The notes under the pieces are model-generated. The model worked only from the letters and a program-made list of their open reading frames with translations, was not told where the DNA came from and did not search any database. From Parvibium lacunae (GTDB lineage: Bacteria > Pseudomonadota > Gammaproteobacteria > Burkholderiales > Burkholderiaceae_D), in assembly GCF_003335215.1 (NCBI RefSeq), contig NZ_QPGB01000002.1:124001-188000 (forward strand): a DNA stretch of 64,000 nucleotides, read 5' to 3'. The translations under genes and the position numbers were made by a program. Each line of letters begins with the position of its first letter. Within the stretch, counting starts at the first letter, position 1. This document shows, piece after piece, positions 56,954 through 64,000 of this stretch.

Positions 56954-59812
56954 ATGTTAATGAAGCAGTTCCAAAACAACTCTTATTTGTTCGGTGGTAA
57001 CGCACCCTACGTAGAAGAGCTTTATGAAAACTATCTGGATAACCCTGCCTCGGTTCCAGAAAAGTGGCGTGCCTACTTTGATGCGCTACAGAATGTTCCC
57101 GCCGCTGATGGTGCTGTTGGAACACGTGATGTCCCCCATGCTCCTATTGTTGACTCATTTGCATTGCGTGCGAAACAAGGCACACTGATGCCTAAGGTTG
57201 CGACTGCTGATCTGGCCGTTGCCCGTAAGCAAGTGCATGTGCAGTCGATTATTGCTGCTTACCGTTTCCTCGGTTGCCGCTGGGCCAATTTGGACCCCCT
57301 GCATCGCCAAGAACGTCAAGCCATTCCCGAATTGGAACCCAGCTTCTACGACCTGGACGAAGCCGATATGGATACCGTGTTCAATGCGAACAATCTGTAT
57401 TTCGGCCAGGAAGAAATGAGCTTGCGCGATATTATTAACGCGCTGCGCGACACCTACTGCGGCTCCATTGGTGCCGAGTTTATGTATATCAGTGATCCAG
57501 CCCAAAAACGCTGGATTCAAGAACGCTTGGAAAGCAGCCGTGCGACTCCCGCATTCACCGCCGACCAGAAAAAACACATTCTGGAACGCTTGACGGCAGC
57601 CGAGGGCTTAGAGCGCTACTTGGCCACGAAATACGTGGGCCAAAAACGCTTCTCGCTCGAAGGCGGCGAAAGCTTCATAGCCTCGATGGATGAAATCATC
57701 CGTCGCGCGGGCAAACAAGGTATTCAAGAAATCGTGATCGGCATGGCCCACCGTGGGCGTCTGAACGTTTTGGTTAACACACTGGGCAAAATGCCTGCCG
57801 ATTTGTTTGCCGAATTTGAAGGTAAACATTCCGATGACCTCTCAGCCGGTGACGTGAAATATCACCAAGGCTTCTCGAGCGATGTTTCTACCGAAGGCGG
57901 TCCCGTACATCTGACCTTGGCCTTCAACCCTTCACACTTGGAAATTGTGAACCCCGTCGTGGAAGGTTCTTCCCGCGCCCGCCAAGATCGCCGTGGCGAT
58001 ACCAATGGCTCACAAGTTATGCCCGTCTTAGTACACGGTGATGCTGCGTTTGCCGGCCAAGGCGTGGTTATGGAAACCCTGAACCTCGCCCAAACCCGTG
58101 GTTACGGTACCGGCGGTACGGTACATATCGTGATTAACAACCAGATTGGTTTCACGACCTCTGACCCACGCGACTCCCGCTCCACGATCTACTGTTCTGA
58201 CGTGGTCAAGATGATTGAAGCGCCCGTACTGCACGTCAATGGTGATGATCCCGAAGCGGTGATCCTCGCGACACAAATCGCCGTGGATTTCCGTCAGACC
58301 TTCAAAAAAGACGTCGTGTTGGACATCATCTGTTTCCGCAAGTTGGGTCACAACGAGCAAGACACCCCCGCGCTGACTCAGCCGCTGATGTACAAGAAAA
58401 TCGGTCAGCACCCCGGCACCCGTAAACTGTACGCCGACAAACTGACTGCCCAAGGCGTGCTCAAAGCGGATGAAGGCGATGAGTTCGTTAAAACCTATCG
58501 TAAAGCGATGGACGAAGGCCGTCACACGGTTGATCCCGTACTGACCGACTTCAAACGCAAATACGCTACCGACTGGACACCTTACCTTAATCGTAAATGG
58601 ACAGACGCTGGCGATACCGCCGTACCGCTGGCCGAACTGAAGCGTTTGTCTGAACGCATTACCACCCTGCCAAAAGATTTCAAACCCCATAGCTTGGTTG
58701 AAAAAGTCGTGGCAGACCGCGCCAACATGGGTAAAGGCGAGCAAAAACTCGACTGGGGTATGGGCGAGCACTTGGCGTTTGCCTCTTTGGTGTCCAGTGG
58801 CTATGCCGTGCGCATTACCGGCCAAGATTGTGGCCGTGGTACCTTCACCCACCGCCATGCAGTTTTGCACGATCAAAATCGTGAAAAATGGGATTCTGGC
58901 ACCTACATTCCTCTGCAGAATGTTTCCGAAGGCCAAGCCCCATTCCTCGTGATTGACTCGGTGTTATCTGAAGAAGCCGTGCTCGGTTTTGAATACGGTT
59001 ACTCGACGACCGAACCCAATTCCCTCGTCATTTGGGAAGGCCAGTTCGGTGACTTCGTCAACGGCGCACAAGTGGTAATCGACCAATTCATTTCCTCTGG
59101 TGAAGTGAAGTGGGGCCGCTTGTCTGGCTTGACCCTGATGCTGCCACATGGCTACGAAGGTCAAGGCCCAGAGCACTCCTCTGCCCGCCTAGAGCGCTTC
59201 CTGCAGCTCTGTGCAGAAAACAATATGCAAGTGGCACAACCCACGACGCCCGCCCAGATTTTCCATATCTTGCGCCGTCAAATGGTTCGCCCCTTCCGCA
59301 AACCACTGGTGTTGATGACACCCAAGTCCTTGCTGCGTCACAAAGAAGCGGTATCGGATCTGAGCGAACTCGCGAAAGGCGGTTTCCAAACTGTCCTCGC
59401 AGATTCCGGCGAAGCCAATGCGAAAGAAGTTAAACGTGTACTGTTCTGTAGCGGTAAGGTTTACTACGACCTCGTTGCTGAACGTCGCAACCGCAAGGTG
59501 AACGATGTGGCCATTCTGCGCGTGGAACAGCTTTACCCCTTCCCGCACAAAGCCGTTGCCGCCGAGCTCAAAAAGTATCCCAAAGCCGAAGAAGTGGTTT
59601 GGGTACAAGATGAGCCACAAAACCAAGGCGCTTGGTTCTTTGTACAGCACAACCTGCTGGAAAACATGAATGAAGGACAAAAACTGGCTTACGCTGGCCG
59701 TCCTGCTTCTGCTTCACCAGCCGTGGGTTATTACGCTAAACACAACGAACAACAGAAAGCCCTGATTGAAGCCGCGTTTACGCGACTCAAAGGTTTTGTC
59801 ATTAACAAATGA
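56954..59812 (+). CDS. sucA: 2-oxoglutarate dehydrogenase E1 component
   Basis: A 952-residue thiamine diphosphate enzyme that decarboxylates 2-oxoglutarate (E1o, also called odhA). The N-terminal NSYLFGGNAPYVEELYENYL binds the E2 subunit. The ThDP motif appears as GMAHRGRLNVLVNTLGK and GDAAFAGQGVVMETLNL, with the second domain having ITGQDCGRGTFTHRHAV and HGYEGQGPEHSSARLERFLQL in pieces. GAAAGGTGAAG precedes the ATG. It is the first gene of the odh operon with sucB and lpdA. Confidence 0.96.
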   Translation: MLMKQFQNNSYLFGGNAPYVEELYENYLDNPASVPEKWRAYFDALQNVPAADGAVGTRDVPHAPIVDSFALRAKQGTLMPKVATADLAVARKQVHVQSIIAAYRFLGCRWANLDPLHRQERQAIPELEPSFYDLDEADMDTVFNANNLYFGQEEMSLRDIINALRDTYCGSIGAEFMYISDPAQKRWIQERLESSRATPAFTADQKKHILERLTAAEGLERYLATKYVGQKRFSLEGGESFIASMDEIIRRAGKQGIQEIVIGMAHRGRLNVLVNTLGKMPADLFAEFEGKHSDDLSAGDVKYHQGFSSDVSTEGGPVHLTLAFNPSHLEIVNPVVEGSSRARQDRRGDTNGSQVMPVLVHGDAAFAGQGVVMETLNLAQTRGYGTGGTVHIVINNQIGFTTSDPRDSRSTIYCSDVVKMIEAPVLHVNGDDPEAVILATQIAVDFRQTFKKDVVLDIICFRKLGHNEQDTPALTQPLMYKKIGQHPGTRKLYADKLTAQGVLKADEGDEFVKTYRKAMDEGRHTVDPVLTDFKRKYATDWTPYLNRKWTDAGDTAVPLAELKRLSERITTLPKDFKPHSLVEKVVADRANMGKGEQKLDWGMGEHLAFASLVSSGYAVRITGQDCGRGTFTHRHAVLHDQNREKWDSGTYIPLQNVSEGQAPFLVIDSVLSEEAVLGFEYGYSTTEPNSLVIWEGQFGDFVNGAQVVIDQFISSGEVKWGRLSGLTLMLPHGYEGQGPEHSSARLERFLQLCAENNMQVAQPTTPAQIFHILRRQMVRPFRKPLVLMTPKSLLRHKEAVSDLSELAKGGFQTVLADSGEANAKEVKRVLFCSGKVYYDLVAERRNRKVNDVAILRVEQLYPFPHKAVAAELKKYPKAEEVVWVQDEPQNQGAWFFVQHNLLENMNEGQKLAYAGRPASASPAVGYYAKHNEQQKALIEAAFTRLKGFVINK

Positions 59813-59822
59813 TTGTGAAACA

Positions 59823-59849
59823 CAGCCCAGCCGTCCACGCGCTGGGCTG
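59823..59849 (+). promoter_or_regulatory. Hairpin between sucA and sucB
   Basis: CAGCCCAGC and GCTGGGCTG form a perfect 9-bp stem with a nine-base loop in the 71-base gap. There is no T-run, so it is more likely an RNA-stability or partial attenuation element than a terminator. Confidence 0.5.
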
Positions 59850-59883
59850 ACATGTTCAATACCAGAATTATTGAGGAATTAAA

Positions 59884-61167
59884 ATGGCCTTAGTAGAAGT
59901 GAAAGTTCCGCAACTGTCCGAATCCGTTGCCGAAGCAACCCTGCTCTCTTGGAAAAAGAAACCCGGTGAAGCGGTTGCACAAGACGAAATCCTGATCGAA
60001 ATCGAAACCGACAAAGTGGTGCTCGAAGTGCCTGCGCCCGCTGCGGGCGTGATGGCTGAAATCATTGAAGCCGATGGTGCTACCGTCACCGCCGATCAAT
60101 TGATTGCAAAAATTGATACCGAAGGTAAAGCCGGTGCCGCTGTTTCCACACCAGCTGCAGCAGCAGCCGCGCCCGCCGCAGCTCCAGCTGCCGCACCTGC
60201 ACCCGCACCTGTTGCCGCCGCACCGGCAAGCAATAGCGCAGCTGGCGTTGCCATGCCTTCTGCCGCGAAGATTTTGACCGAAAACAACCTGAGCGCCGCA
60301 AACGTCGCCGGTACGGGTAAAGATGGCCGCGTAACCAAGGGTGACGCCCTTGCCGCAGCCGCCAACAAAGCCAGCGCTCCCGCAGCAGCAGCAGCTCCTG
60401 CAGCCAGCGCCAAACCGGCACTGCAACAAGTTGCTGCCCCCGTTGCCTTGAGCGGTATCACTGAAGGCCGTCCAGAGCAGCGCGTACCCATGAGCCGTCT
60501 ACGCGCGCGCGTGGCTGAGCGTCTGCTGCAATCGCAAGCCACCAACGCCATTTTGACCACGTTCAACGAAGTCAATATGCAGCCCGTGATGGACATGCGT
60601 AACAAGTACAAAGACAAGTTTGAAAAAGAGCATGGCGTTAAGCTCGGTTTCATGTCTTTCTTCGTCAAGGCCGCTGTGCATGCTCTGAAGAAATACCCCG
60701 TCCTGAACGCTTCTGTCGATGGTAACGACATCGTTTACCACGGCTACTTCGATATCGGTATCGCTGTTGGCTCACCCCGTGGTTTGGTGGTACCGATTCT
60801 GCGTAACGCCGACCAAATGAGCTTGGCCCAGATCGAACAGAAAATTGCTGAATACGGTGCAAAAGCCAAAGACGGTAAATTGTCGATTGAAGAAATGACT
60901 GGCGGTACCTTCTCGATTTCTAACGGTGGCGTGTTTGGTTCTATGCTCTCCACCCCGATTATCAACCCACCGCAATCCGCGATTCTCGGCATTCACGCCA
61001 CCAAAGATCGTGCAGTGGTTGAAAACGGTCAAATCGTGATTCGCCCGATCAACTACCTCGCCATGTCTTACGACCACCGTATCATCGACGGTCGTGAAGC
61101 GGTTCTCGGCTTGGTTGCCATGAAAGAAGCACTGGAAGATCCAGCTCGCCTCTTACTCGATCTGTAA
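59884..61167 (+). CDS. sucB: Dihydrolipoyllysine succinyltransferase (2-oxoglutarate dehydrogenase E2)
   Basis: A 427-residue E2 subunit (odhB). One lipoyl domain has the lipoylated lysine K44 in [12 protein letters not shown]. An Ala/Pro-rich flexible linker (about residues 82-120) leads to the E1/E3-binding domain ([13 protein letters not shown]...[10 protein letters not shown]) and another Ala-rich linker. The catalytic domain carries [14 protein letters not shown], with the active-site histidine. TGAGGAA precedes the ATG. It transfers the succinyl group from E1 to CoA and passes electrons to LpdA. Confidence 0.95.
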   Translation: MALVEVKVPQLSESVAEATLLSWKKKPGEAVAQDEILIEIETDKVVLEVPAPAAGVMAEIIEADGATVTADQLIAKIDTEGKAGAAVSTPAAAAAAPAAAPAAAPAPAPVAAAPASNSAAGVAMPSAAKILTENNLSAANVAGTGKDGRVTKGDALAAAANKASAPAAAAAPAASAKPALQQVAAPVALSGITEGRPEQRVPMSRLRARVAERLLQSQATNAILTTFNEVNMQPVMDMRNKYKDKFEKEHGVKLGFMSFFVKAAVHALKKYPVLNASVDGNDIVYHGYFDIGIAVGSPRGLVVPILRNADQMSLAQIEQKIAEYGAKAKDGKLSIEEMTGGTFSISNGGVFGSMLSTPIINPPQSAILGIHATKDRAVVENGQIVIRPINYLAMSYDHRIIDGREAVLGLVAMKEALEDPARLLLDL

Positions 61168-61199
61168 TTCCAGTTTGCAATAGCAACGATAACTTTGTT

Positions 61200-61260
61200 G
61201 GCTACGAAAATTCATGCTCGCTGTACTGTTAGGTACTATCTCCGCGTGAATTTTCTAGCC
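61200..61260. repeat. Inverted repeat downstream of sucB
   Basis: Arms GGCTAcGAAAATTCA (61200-61214) and TGAATTTTCTAGCC (61247-61260) pair over 14 bp with one bulged base. It starts 33 bases past the sucB stop. It is not followed by a T-run. It could end transcripts partially or belong to a repeat family. Confidence 0.55.
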
Positions 61261-61324
61261 GCCTCGTTCTCCTTCCTATTGCTTGCTGGAATACGTGAAT
61301 GAATTTTTTAAATGCACAGTTCAC

Positions 61325-61438
61325 CACGGAGCACATAGAAAATGGGGTCAGATTCAATTTTTTGAGCCGCACAGGGCGAAAAAACTTTGAGTCTGACCCC
61401 ATTTTTCTGAGCAAACTTAATTGTATTTTCTCCGTGGA
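61325..61438. repeat. REP/BIME-like palindromic element between sucB and lpdA
   Basis: A nested palindrome of 114 bases. The outer arms are CCACGGAG and CTCCGTGG (61325-61332, 61431-61438). The inner arms are a perfect 13 bp, AAATGGGGTCAGA and TCTGACCCCATTT (61341-61353, 61393-61405), and pairing continues imperfectly inward. The GGGGTCAGA/TCTGACCCC core is recalled from repeats associated with small REP-type transposases in proteobacteria. No transposase gene is present here. It lies in the 297-base gap before lpdA and may reduce read-through from sucAB. Confidence 0.65.
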
Positions 61439-61464
61439 CCTTGTGATTATTTTTGGGATTTCCT

Positions 61465-62889
61465 ATGTCTAAACAATTTGATGTCCTCGTGATTGGTGCT
61501 GGCCCTGCTGGCTACATTGCGGCGATTCGTGCCGCACAACTCGGTTTTAGCGTCGCCTGTGCTGAAGGCAATGCCTATGCTGACCCCAAAGGCGAACCCC
61601 GCCTCGGTGGTACCTGCTTAAACGTCGGCTGCATTCCTTCTAAAGCCCTGCTAGCTTCTTCTGAAGAATTTGAAAAAATCCAACATCATTTAGATGACCA
61701 CGGCATTAGCGTCTCCAGCGCCAAAGTCGATGTCGCGAAAATGGTGGGCCGCAAAAATGCCATCGTTGACAAAATGACCGGTGGCATTCAATTCCTATTC
61801 CGCAAGAACAAAGTTACGCTACTCAAAGGCTACGGTAAATTCGTTGGCAAAACCGATGCGGGTGTACAAGTGGATGTCGCGGGTGAAGTATTCACCGCTA
61901 AGCAAGTGATTGTTGCTACTGGCTCCAAAGCTCGCCACTTGGCTGGCATTCCCGTCGATAACAAACTGATTTGCGATAACGAAGGCGCCTTGAATTTTGA
62001 TGCCATCCCTAAAAAACTCGGCGTGATCGGCGCGGGCGTCATTGGTTTGGAGCTGGGCTCAGTTTGGCGCCGTTTGGGGGCTGACGTTGAAATCCTCGAA
62101 GCCGCCCCATCCTTCTTAGCCGCCGCCGACGAAGGCGTGGCCAAAGAAATGCAAAAGATTTTCACCAAACAAGGGCTGAAGATAAGCACTGGCGTGAAAA
62201 TCGGCGACGTGGCTACCACCAAAAAAGGCGTAGTCGTTAACTACACCGATGCGGCTGGCGCTGCGCAGAAGCTGGAATGTGATCGCCTGATCGTCTCCGT
62301 TGGCCGCGTGCCCAATACCGACGGTCTCAACCTCGAAGCGATTGGCCTGAAAGCCAACGAACGTGGCCAAATCGACGTTAACGATCACTGCCAAACCGCC
62401 GTCGCTGGTGTATGGGCGATTGGTGACGTGGTGCGTGGCCCGATGCTCGCCCACAAAGGGGAAGAAGAAGGCGTGATGGTGGCAGAACTGATCGCTGGCC
62501 AAGCCGGCCATTGCAATTTCAACACTATTCCTTGGGTGATCTACACCTCCCCCGAAGTGGCTTGGGTGGGCGCCACCGAGCAACAGCTCAAAGCCGAAGG
62601 CCGCACTTACAAAGTGGGCTCTTTCCCCTTTATGGCCAATGGTCGCGCTCTGGGTCAAGGTGATTCACAAGGTTTTGTGAAAATCCTCGCCGATGCCAAG
62701 ACTGACGAAGTGCTGGGTGCCCACATCATCAACAGCCACGCCTCCGATCTGATTGCGGAAGTGGTGATGGCAATGGAATTCAAAGCCGCCTCTGAAGATA
62801 TTGGCCGGATTTGCCATGCCCACCCCAGCTTATCCGAAGTAGTGAAAGAAGCTGCACTAGCCTGCGATAAACGTGCGCTCAACATGTAA
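61465..62889 (+). CDS. lpdA: Dihydrolipoyl dehydrogenase (E3)
   Basis: A 474-residue flavoprotein that reoxidises dihydrolipoyl groups of the E2 subunit and reduces NAD+. The N-terminal FAD fold is [14 protein letters not shown], the redox disulfide is [16 protein letters not shown], the NAD site contains [16 protein letters not shown], and the C-terminal active-site histidine is in [14 protein letters not shown]. The ATG at 61465 is preferred over an in-frame start at 61453. It is the third gene of the odh set but is separated from sucB by 297 bases with palindromic elements. Confidence 0.95.
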   Translation: MSKQFDVLVIGAGPAGYIAAIRAAQLGFSVACAEGNAYADPKGEPRLGGTCLNVGCIPSKALLASSEEFEKIQHHLDDHGISVSSAKVDVAKMVGRKNAIVDKMTGGIQFLFRKNKVTLLKGYGKFVGKTDAGVQVDVAGEVFTAKQVIVATGSKARHLAGIPVDNKLICDNEGALNFDAIPKKLGVIGAGVIGLELGSVWRRLGADVEILEAAPSFLAAADEGVAKEMQKIFTKQGLKISTGVKIGDVATTKKGVVVNYTDAAGAAQKLECDRLIVSVGRVPNTDGLNLEAIGLKANERGQIDVNDHCQTAVAGVWAIGDVVRGPMLAHKGEEEGVMVAELIAGQAGHCNFNTIPWVIYTSPEVAWVGATEQQLKAEGRTYKVGSFPFMANGRALGQGDSQGFVKILADAKTDEVLGAHIINSHASDLIAEVVMAMEFKAASEDIGRICHAHPSLSEVVKEAALACDKRALNM

Positions 62890-62906
62890 GCATGTAGGCT
62901 AAAGAT

Positions 62907-62936
62907 AAGGGGAGCCTAGCTCCCCTTTGTTTTTTA
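62907..62936 (+). terminator. Intrinsic terminator after lpdA
   Basis: A perfect 9-bp stem (AAGGGGAGC / GCTCCCCTT, loop CTA) is followed by TGTTTTTT. It lies 17 bases past the lpdA stop and would end the odh operon before zapE. Confidence 0.9.
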
Positions 62937-62947
62937 CCCCCCCCCCC
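62937..62947 (+). repeat. Homopolymeric C tract (11 C)
   Basis: Eleven consecutive C residues follow the lpdA terminator and end 23 bases before the zapE start codon. Such tracts are prone to slipped-strand changes and to sequencing errors. Confidence 0.7.
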
Positions 62948-62970
62948 ACTAATCTTCAAATTTAATTCAC

Positions 62971-64000
62971 ATGACGCTGGTTGAACAATACCATTCAGCC
63001 CTGCACGCCAAAGGGTATGTTGCCGACGATGCGCAACTCCGAGCCGTCACACGCCTGAATGAATGCGTTGACGCCTGGGCCAATTACAAGGAAATTCGTG
63101 CCAGCACCCTCAAGCGGCTGCTATTACGGCCAGATTTACCGCGTGGCGTATATATGTATGGTGGCGTCGGGCGCGGCAAGAGTTTTTTGATGGACTTGTT
63201 TTACCAACACGTCGCCGTTAAACGCAAAACCCGCATTCACTTCCATGAGTTTATGCGTGCTGTGCATCGTGAACTGGAAGAACTCCGTGGTACTGCCGAT
63301 CCGCTCGATGAAGTGGCCAAACGGATTGCCCGCAAATATCGCCTGATTTGTTTTGATGAGTTTCATGTCTCCGATATTGCCGATGCCATGATCTTGCATC
63401 GCCTACTCGACCGGCTCTATCAAAATGGCGTGGTGTTTGTGATGACCTCCAACTATCACCCGGATGGACTCTACCCCGAAGGCCTACACCGCGACCGCAT
63501 TCTGCCCGCGATTGCCCTGCTCAAAGAAAAAATCGACATTCTGAATGTGGATGCGGGCATTGATTATCGCCGCCGCTCACTAGAGCAAGTGCAGGTCTAC
63601 CTTGCACCTATCAATGAACAAACTCAGGCACAACTCAGCAGTAGCTTTGAAGCGCTGGCCGAAACGCCGGATGAAAAACCGGAGCTAATGATTGAGCAAC
63701 GTCAACTCAAAGCCATTCGCCGCGCCGGTGGCGTGGTGTGGTTTAGCTTCAGAGAACTGTGCGATGGACCCCGTTCGCAAAACGACTACCTAGAAATTGC
63801 CAGCCAATTCCACACCGTGATTGTTTCCGATGTACCGGTGATGAGTGCGGCCATGTCATCGGCTGCCCGGCGCTTTACCTGGCTAATCGATGTATTTTAC
63901 GACCACGGCATTAAGCTGATTATGTCCGCCGCCGATCAGCCCGAAGCGTTGTACATTGCGGGCCAATTGGCCAATGAGTTTCACCGCACCGTGAGCCGGA
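62971..64000 (+). CDS. zapE: Cell division protein ZapE (AFG1-like ATPase), 3' end outside window
   Basis: At least 343 residues of an AFG1/ZapE-type P-loop ATPase, truncated by the window edge. Walker A is GGVGRGKSFLMDLFY (about residue 67), Walker B LICFDEFHVSD, and TSNYHPDGLYPEGLHRDRILPAI in pieces is a ZapE/AFG1 signature. The family modulates FtsZ assembly in E. coli. It follows sucAB-lpdA, a conserved order in betaproteobacteria. No strong ribosome site is visible before the ATG at 62971, and the C tract lies 23 bases upstream. Confidence 0.92.
   Translation, partial: MTLVEQYHSALHAKGYVADDAQLRAVTRLNECVDAWANYKEIRASTLKRLLLRPDLPRGVYMYGGVGRGKSFLMDLFYQHVAVKRKTRIHFHEFMRAVHRELEELRGTADPLDEVAKRIARKYRLICFDEFHVSDIADAMILHRLLDRLYQNGVVFVMTSNYHPDGLYPEGLHRDRILPAIALLKEKIDILNVDAGIDYRRRSLEQVQVYLAPINEQTQAQLSSSFEALAETPDEKPELMIEQRQLKAIRRAGGVVWFSFRELCDGPRSQNDYLEIASQFHTVIVSDVPVMSAAMSSAARRFTWLIDVFYDHGIKLIMSAADQPEALYIAGQLANEFHRTVSR

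Noticed and set aside
58028-58936. A 300-residue open frame opposite sucA
   Set aside because: sucA is complete and conserved throughout on the other strand, and the frame has no ribosome site or recognisable domain.
59823-59849. Terminator between sucA and sucB
   Set aside because: The hairpin is perfect but has no T-run, and sucB must be co-expressed with sucA.
59890-60731. Long open frames opposite sucB, including one of over 200 residues
   Set aside because: They arise from the Ala/Pro-rich, GC-biased linkers of sucB. Their translations are low-complexity and lack any family motif.
1-64000. CRISPR array, prophage, integron or restriction-modification system
   Set aside because: No regularly spaced direct repeats, integrase, phage structural gene or methylase was seen.

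Overview
The window is chromosomal DNA of a Gram-negative bacterium, most probably a betaproteobacterium. Evidence for this is the order nuoABCDEFGHIJKLMN followed by a DUF2818 gene, the unit tpiA-secG-tRNA-Leu directly upstream of nuoA, and the run sucA-sucB-lpdA-zapE. The genus cannot be fixed from the sequence alone. Genes are densely packed, often overlapping by 1-4 bases. I see no phage, plasmid, complete insertion sequence or CRISPR array.

Layout. 1-1.7 kb: the end of an ABC ATPase gene and its FtsX-type permease. 1.8-19.6 kb: housekeeping genes rich in cofactor synthesis: bioF, nadB, an Ada-like alkyltransferase, nhaA with a Ca/Na antiporter, DUF1772-nadC-rarD, nadA, a gamma-carbonic anhydrase, a trypsin-like protease, aceB, a FemAB-like acetyltransferase, rsuA, a YjdF-like membrane protein, nadE and ppa. 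Four NAD synthesis genes lie within 16 kb but in separate transcription units. 19.7-28.1 kb: a GspE/PilB-like ATPase with four MshEN-like repeats, an HDOD protein, pepN, a lipoprotein, dsbB and an RBBP9-type hydrolase.

28.1-39.3 kb is a sulfur region. On the minus strand lies an alkanesulfonate cluster: sbp-like gene, ssuE, two ssuA paralogues, ssuD, ssuC, ssuB, a molbindin, and a degenerate EAL protein at the end. Next to it a persulfide dioxygenase-like gene is divergent from a BigR/SqrR-type ArsR repressor, which is followed by two YeeE/YedE half-transporters, a DUF2892 protein and a DUF599 protein. Together they would import sulfonates, sulfate and possibly thiosulfate, release sulfite, and detoxify reactive sulfur.

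39.3-56.4 kb holds a Nudix hydrolase, a DUF2818 gene and the complete 14-gene complex I operon (minus strand), preceded by a terminator, tRNA-Leu(GAG), secG and tpiA. The operon is interrupted between nuoE and nuoD by a 168-bp element with terminal inverted repeats that looks like a MITE. 56.9-64 kb holds sucA, sucB, lpdA (2-oxoglutarate dehydrogenase) and the truncated zapE. A REP/BIME-like palindromic element lies between sucB and lpdA, and an 11-C tract lies just upstream of zapE.

The strongest candidates for something undescribed are the two small palindromic elements, the multi-repeat ATPase with its unassigned N-terminus, and the DUF599/DUF2892 extension of the persulfide-response operon. 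No plainly new system was found.
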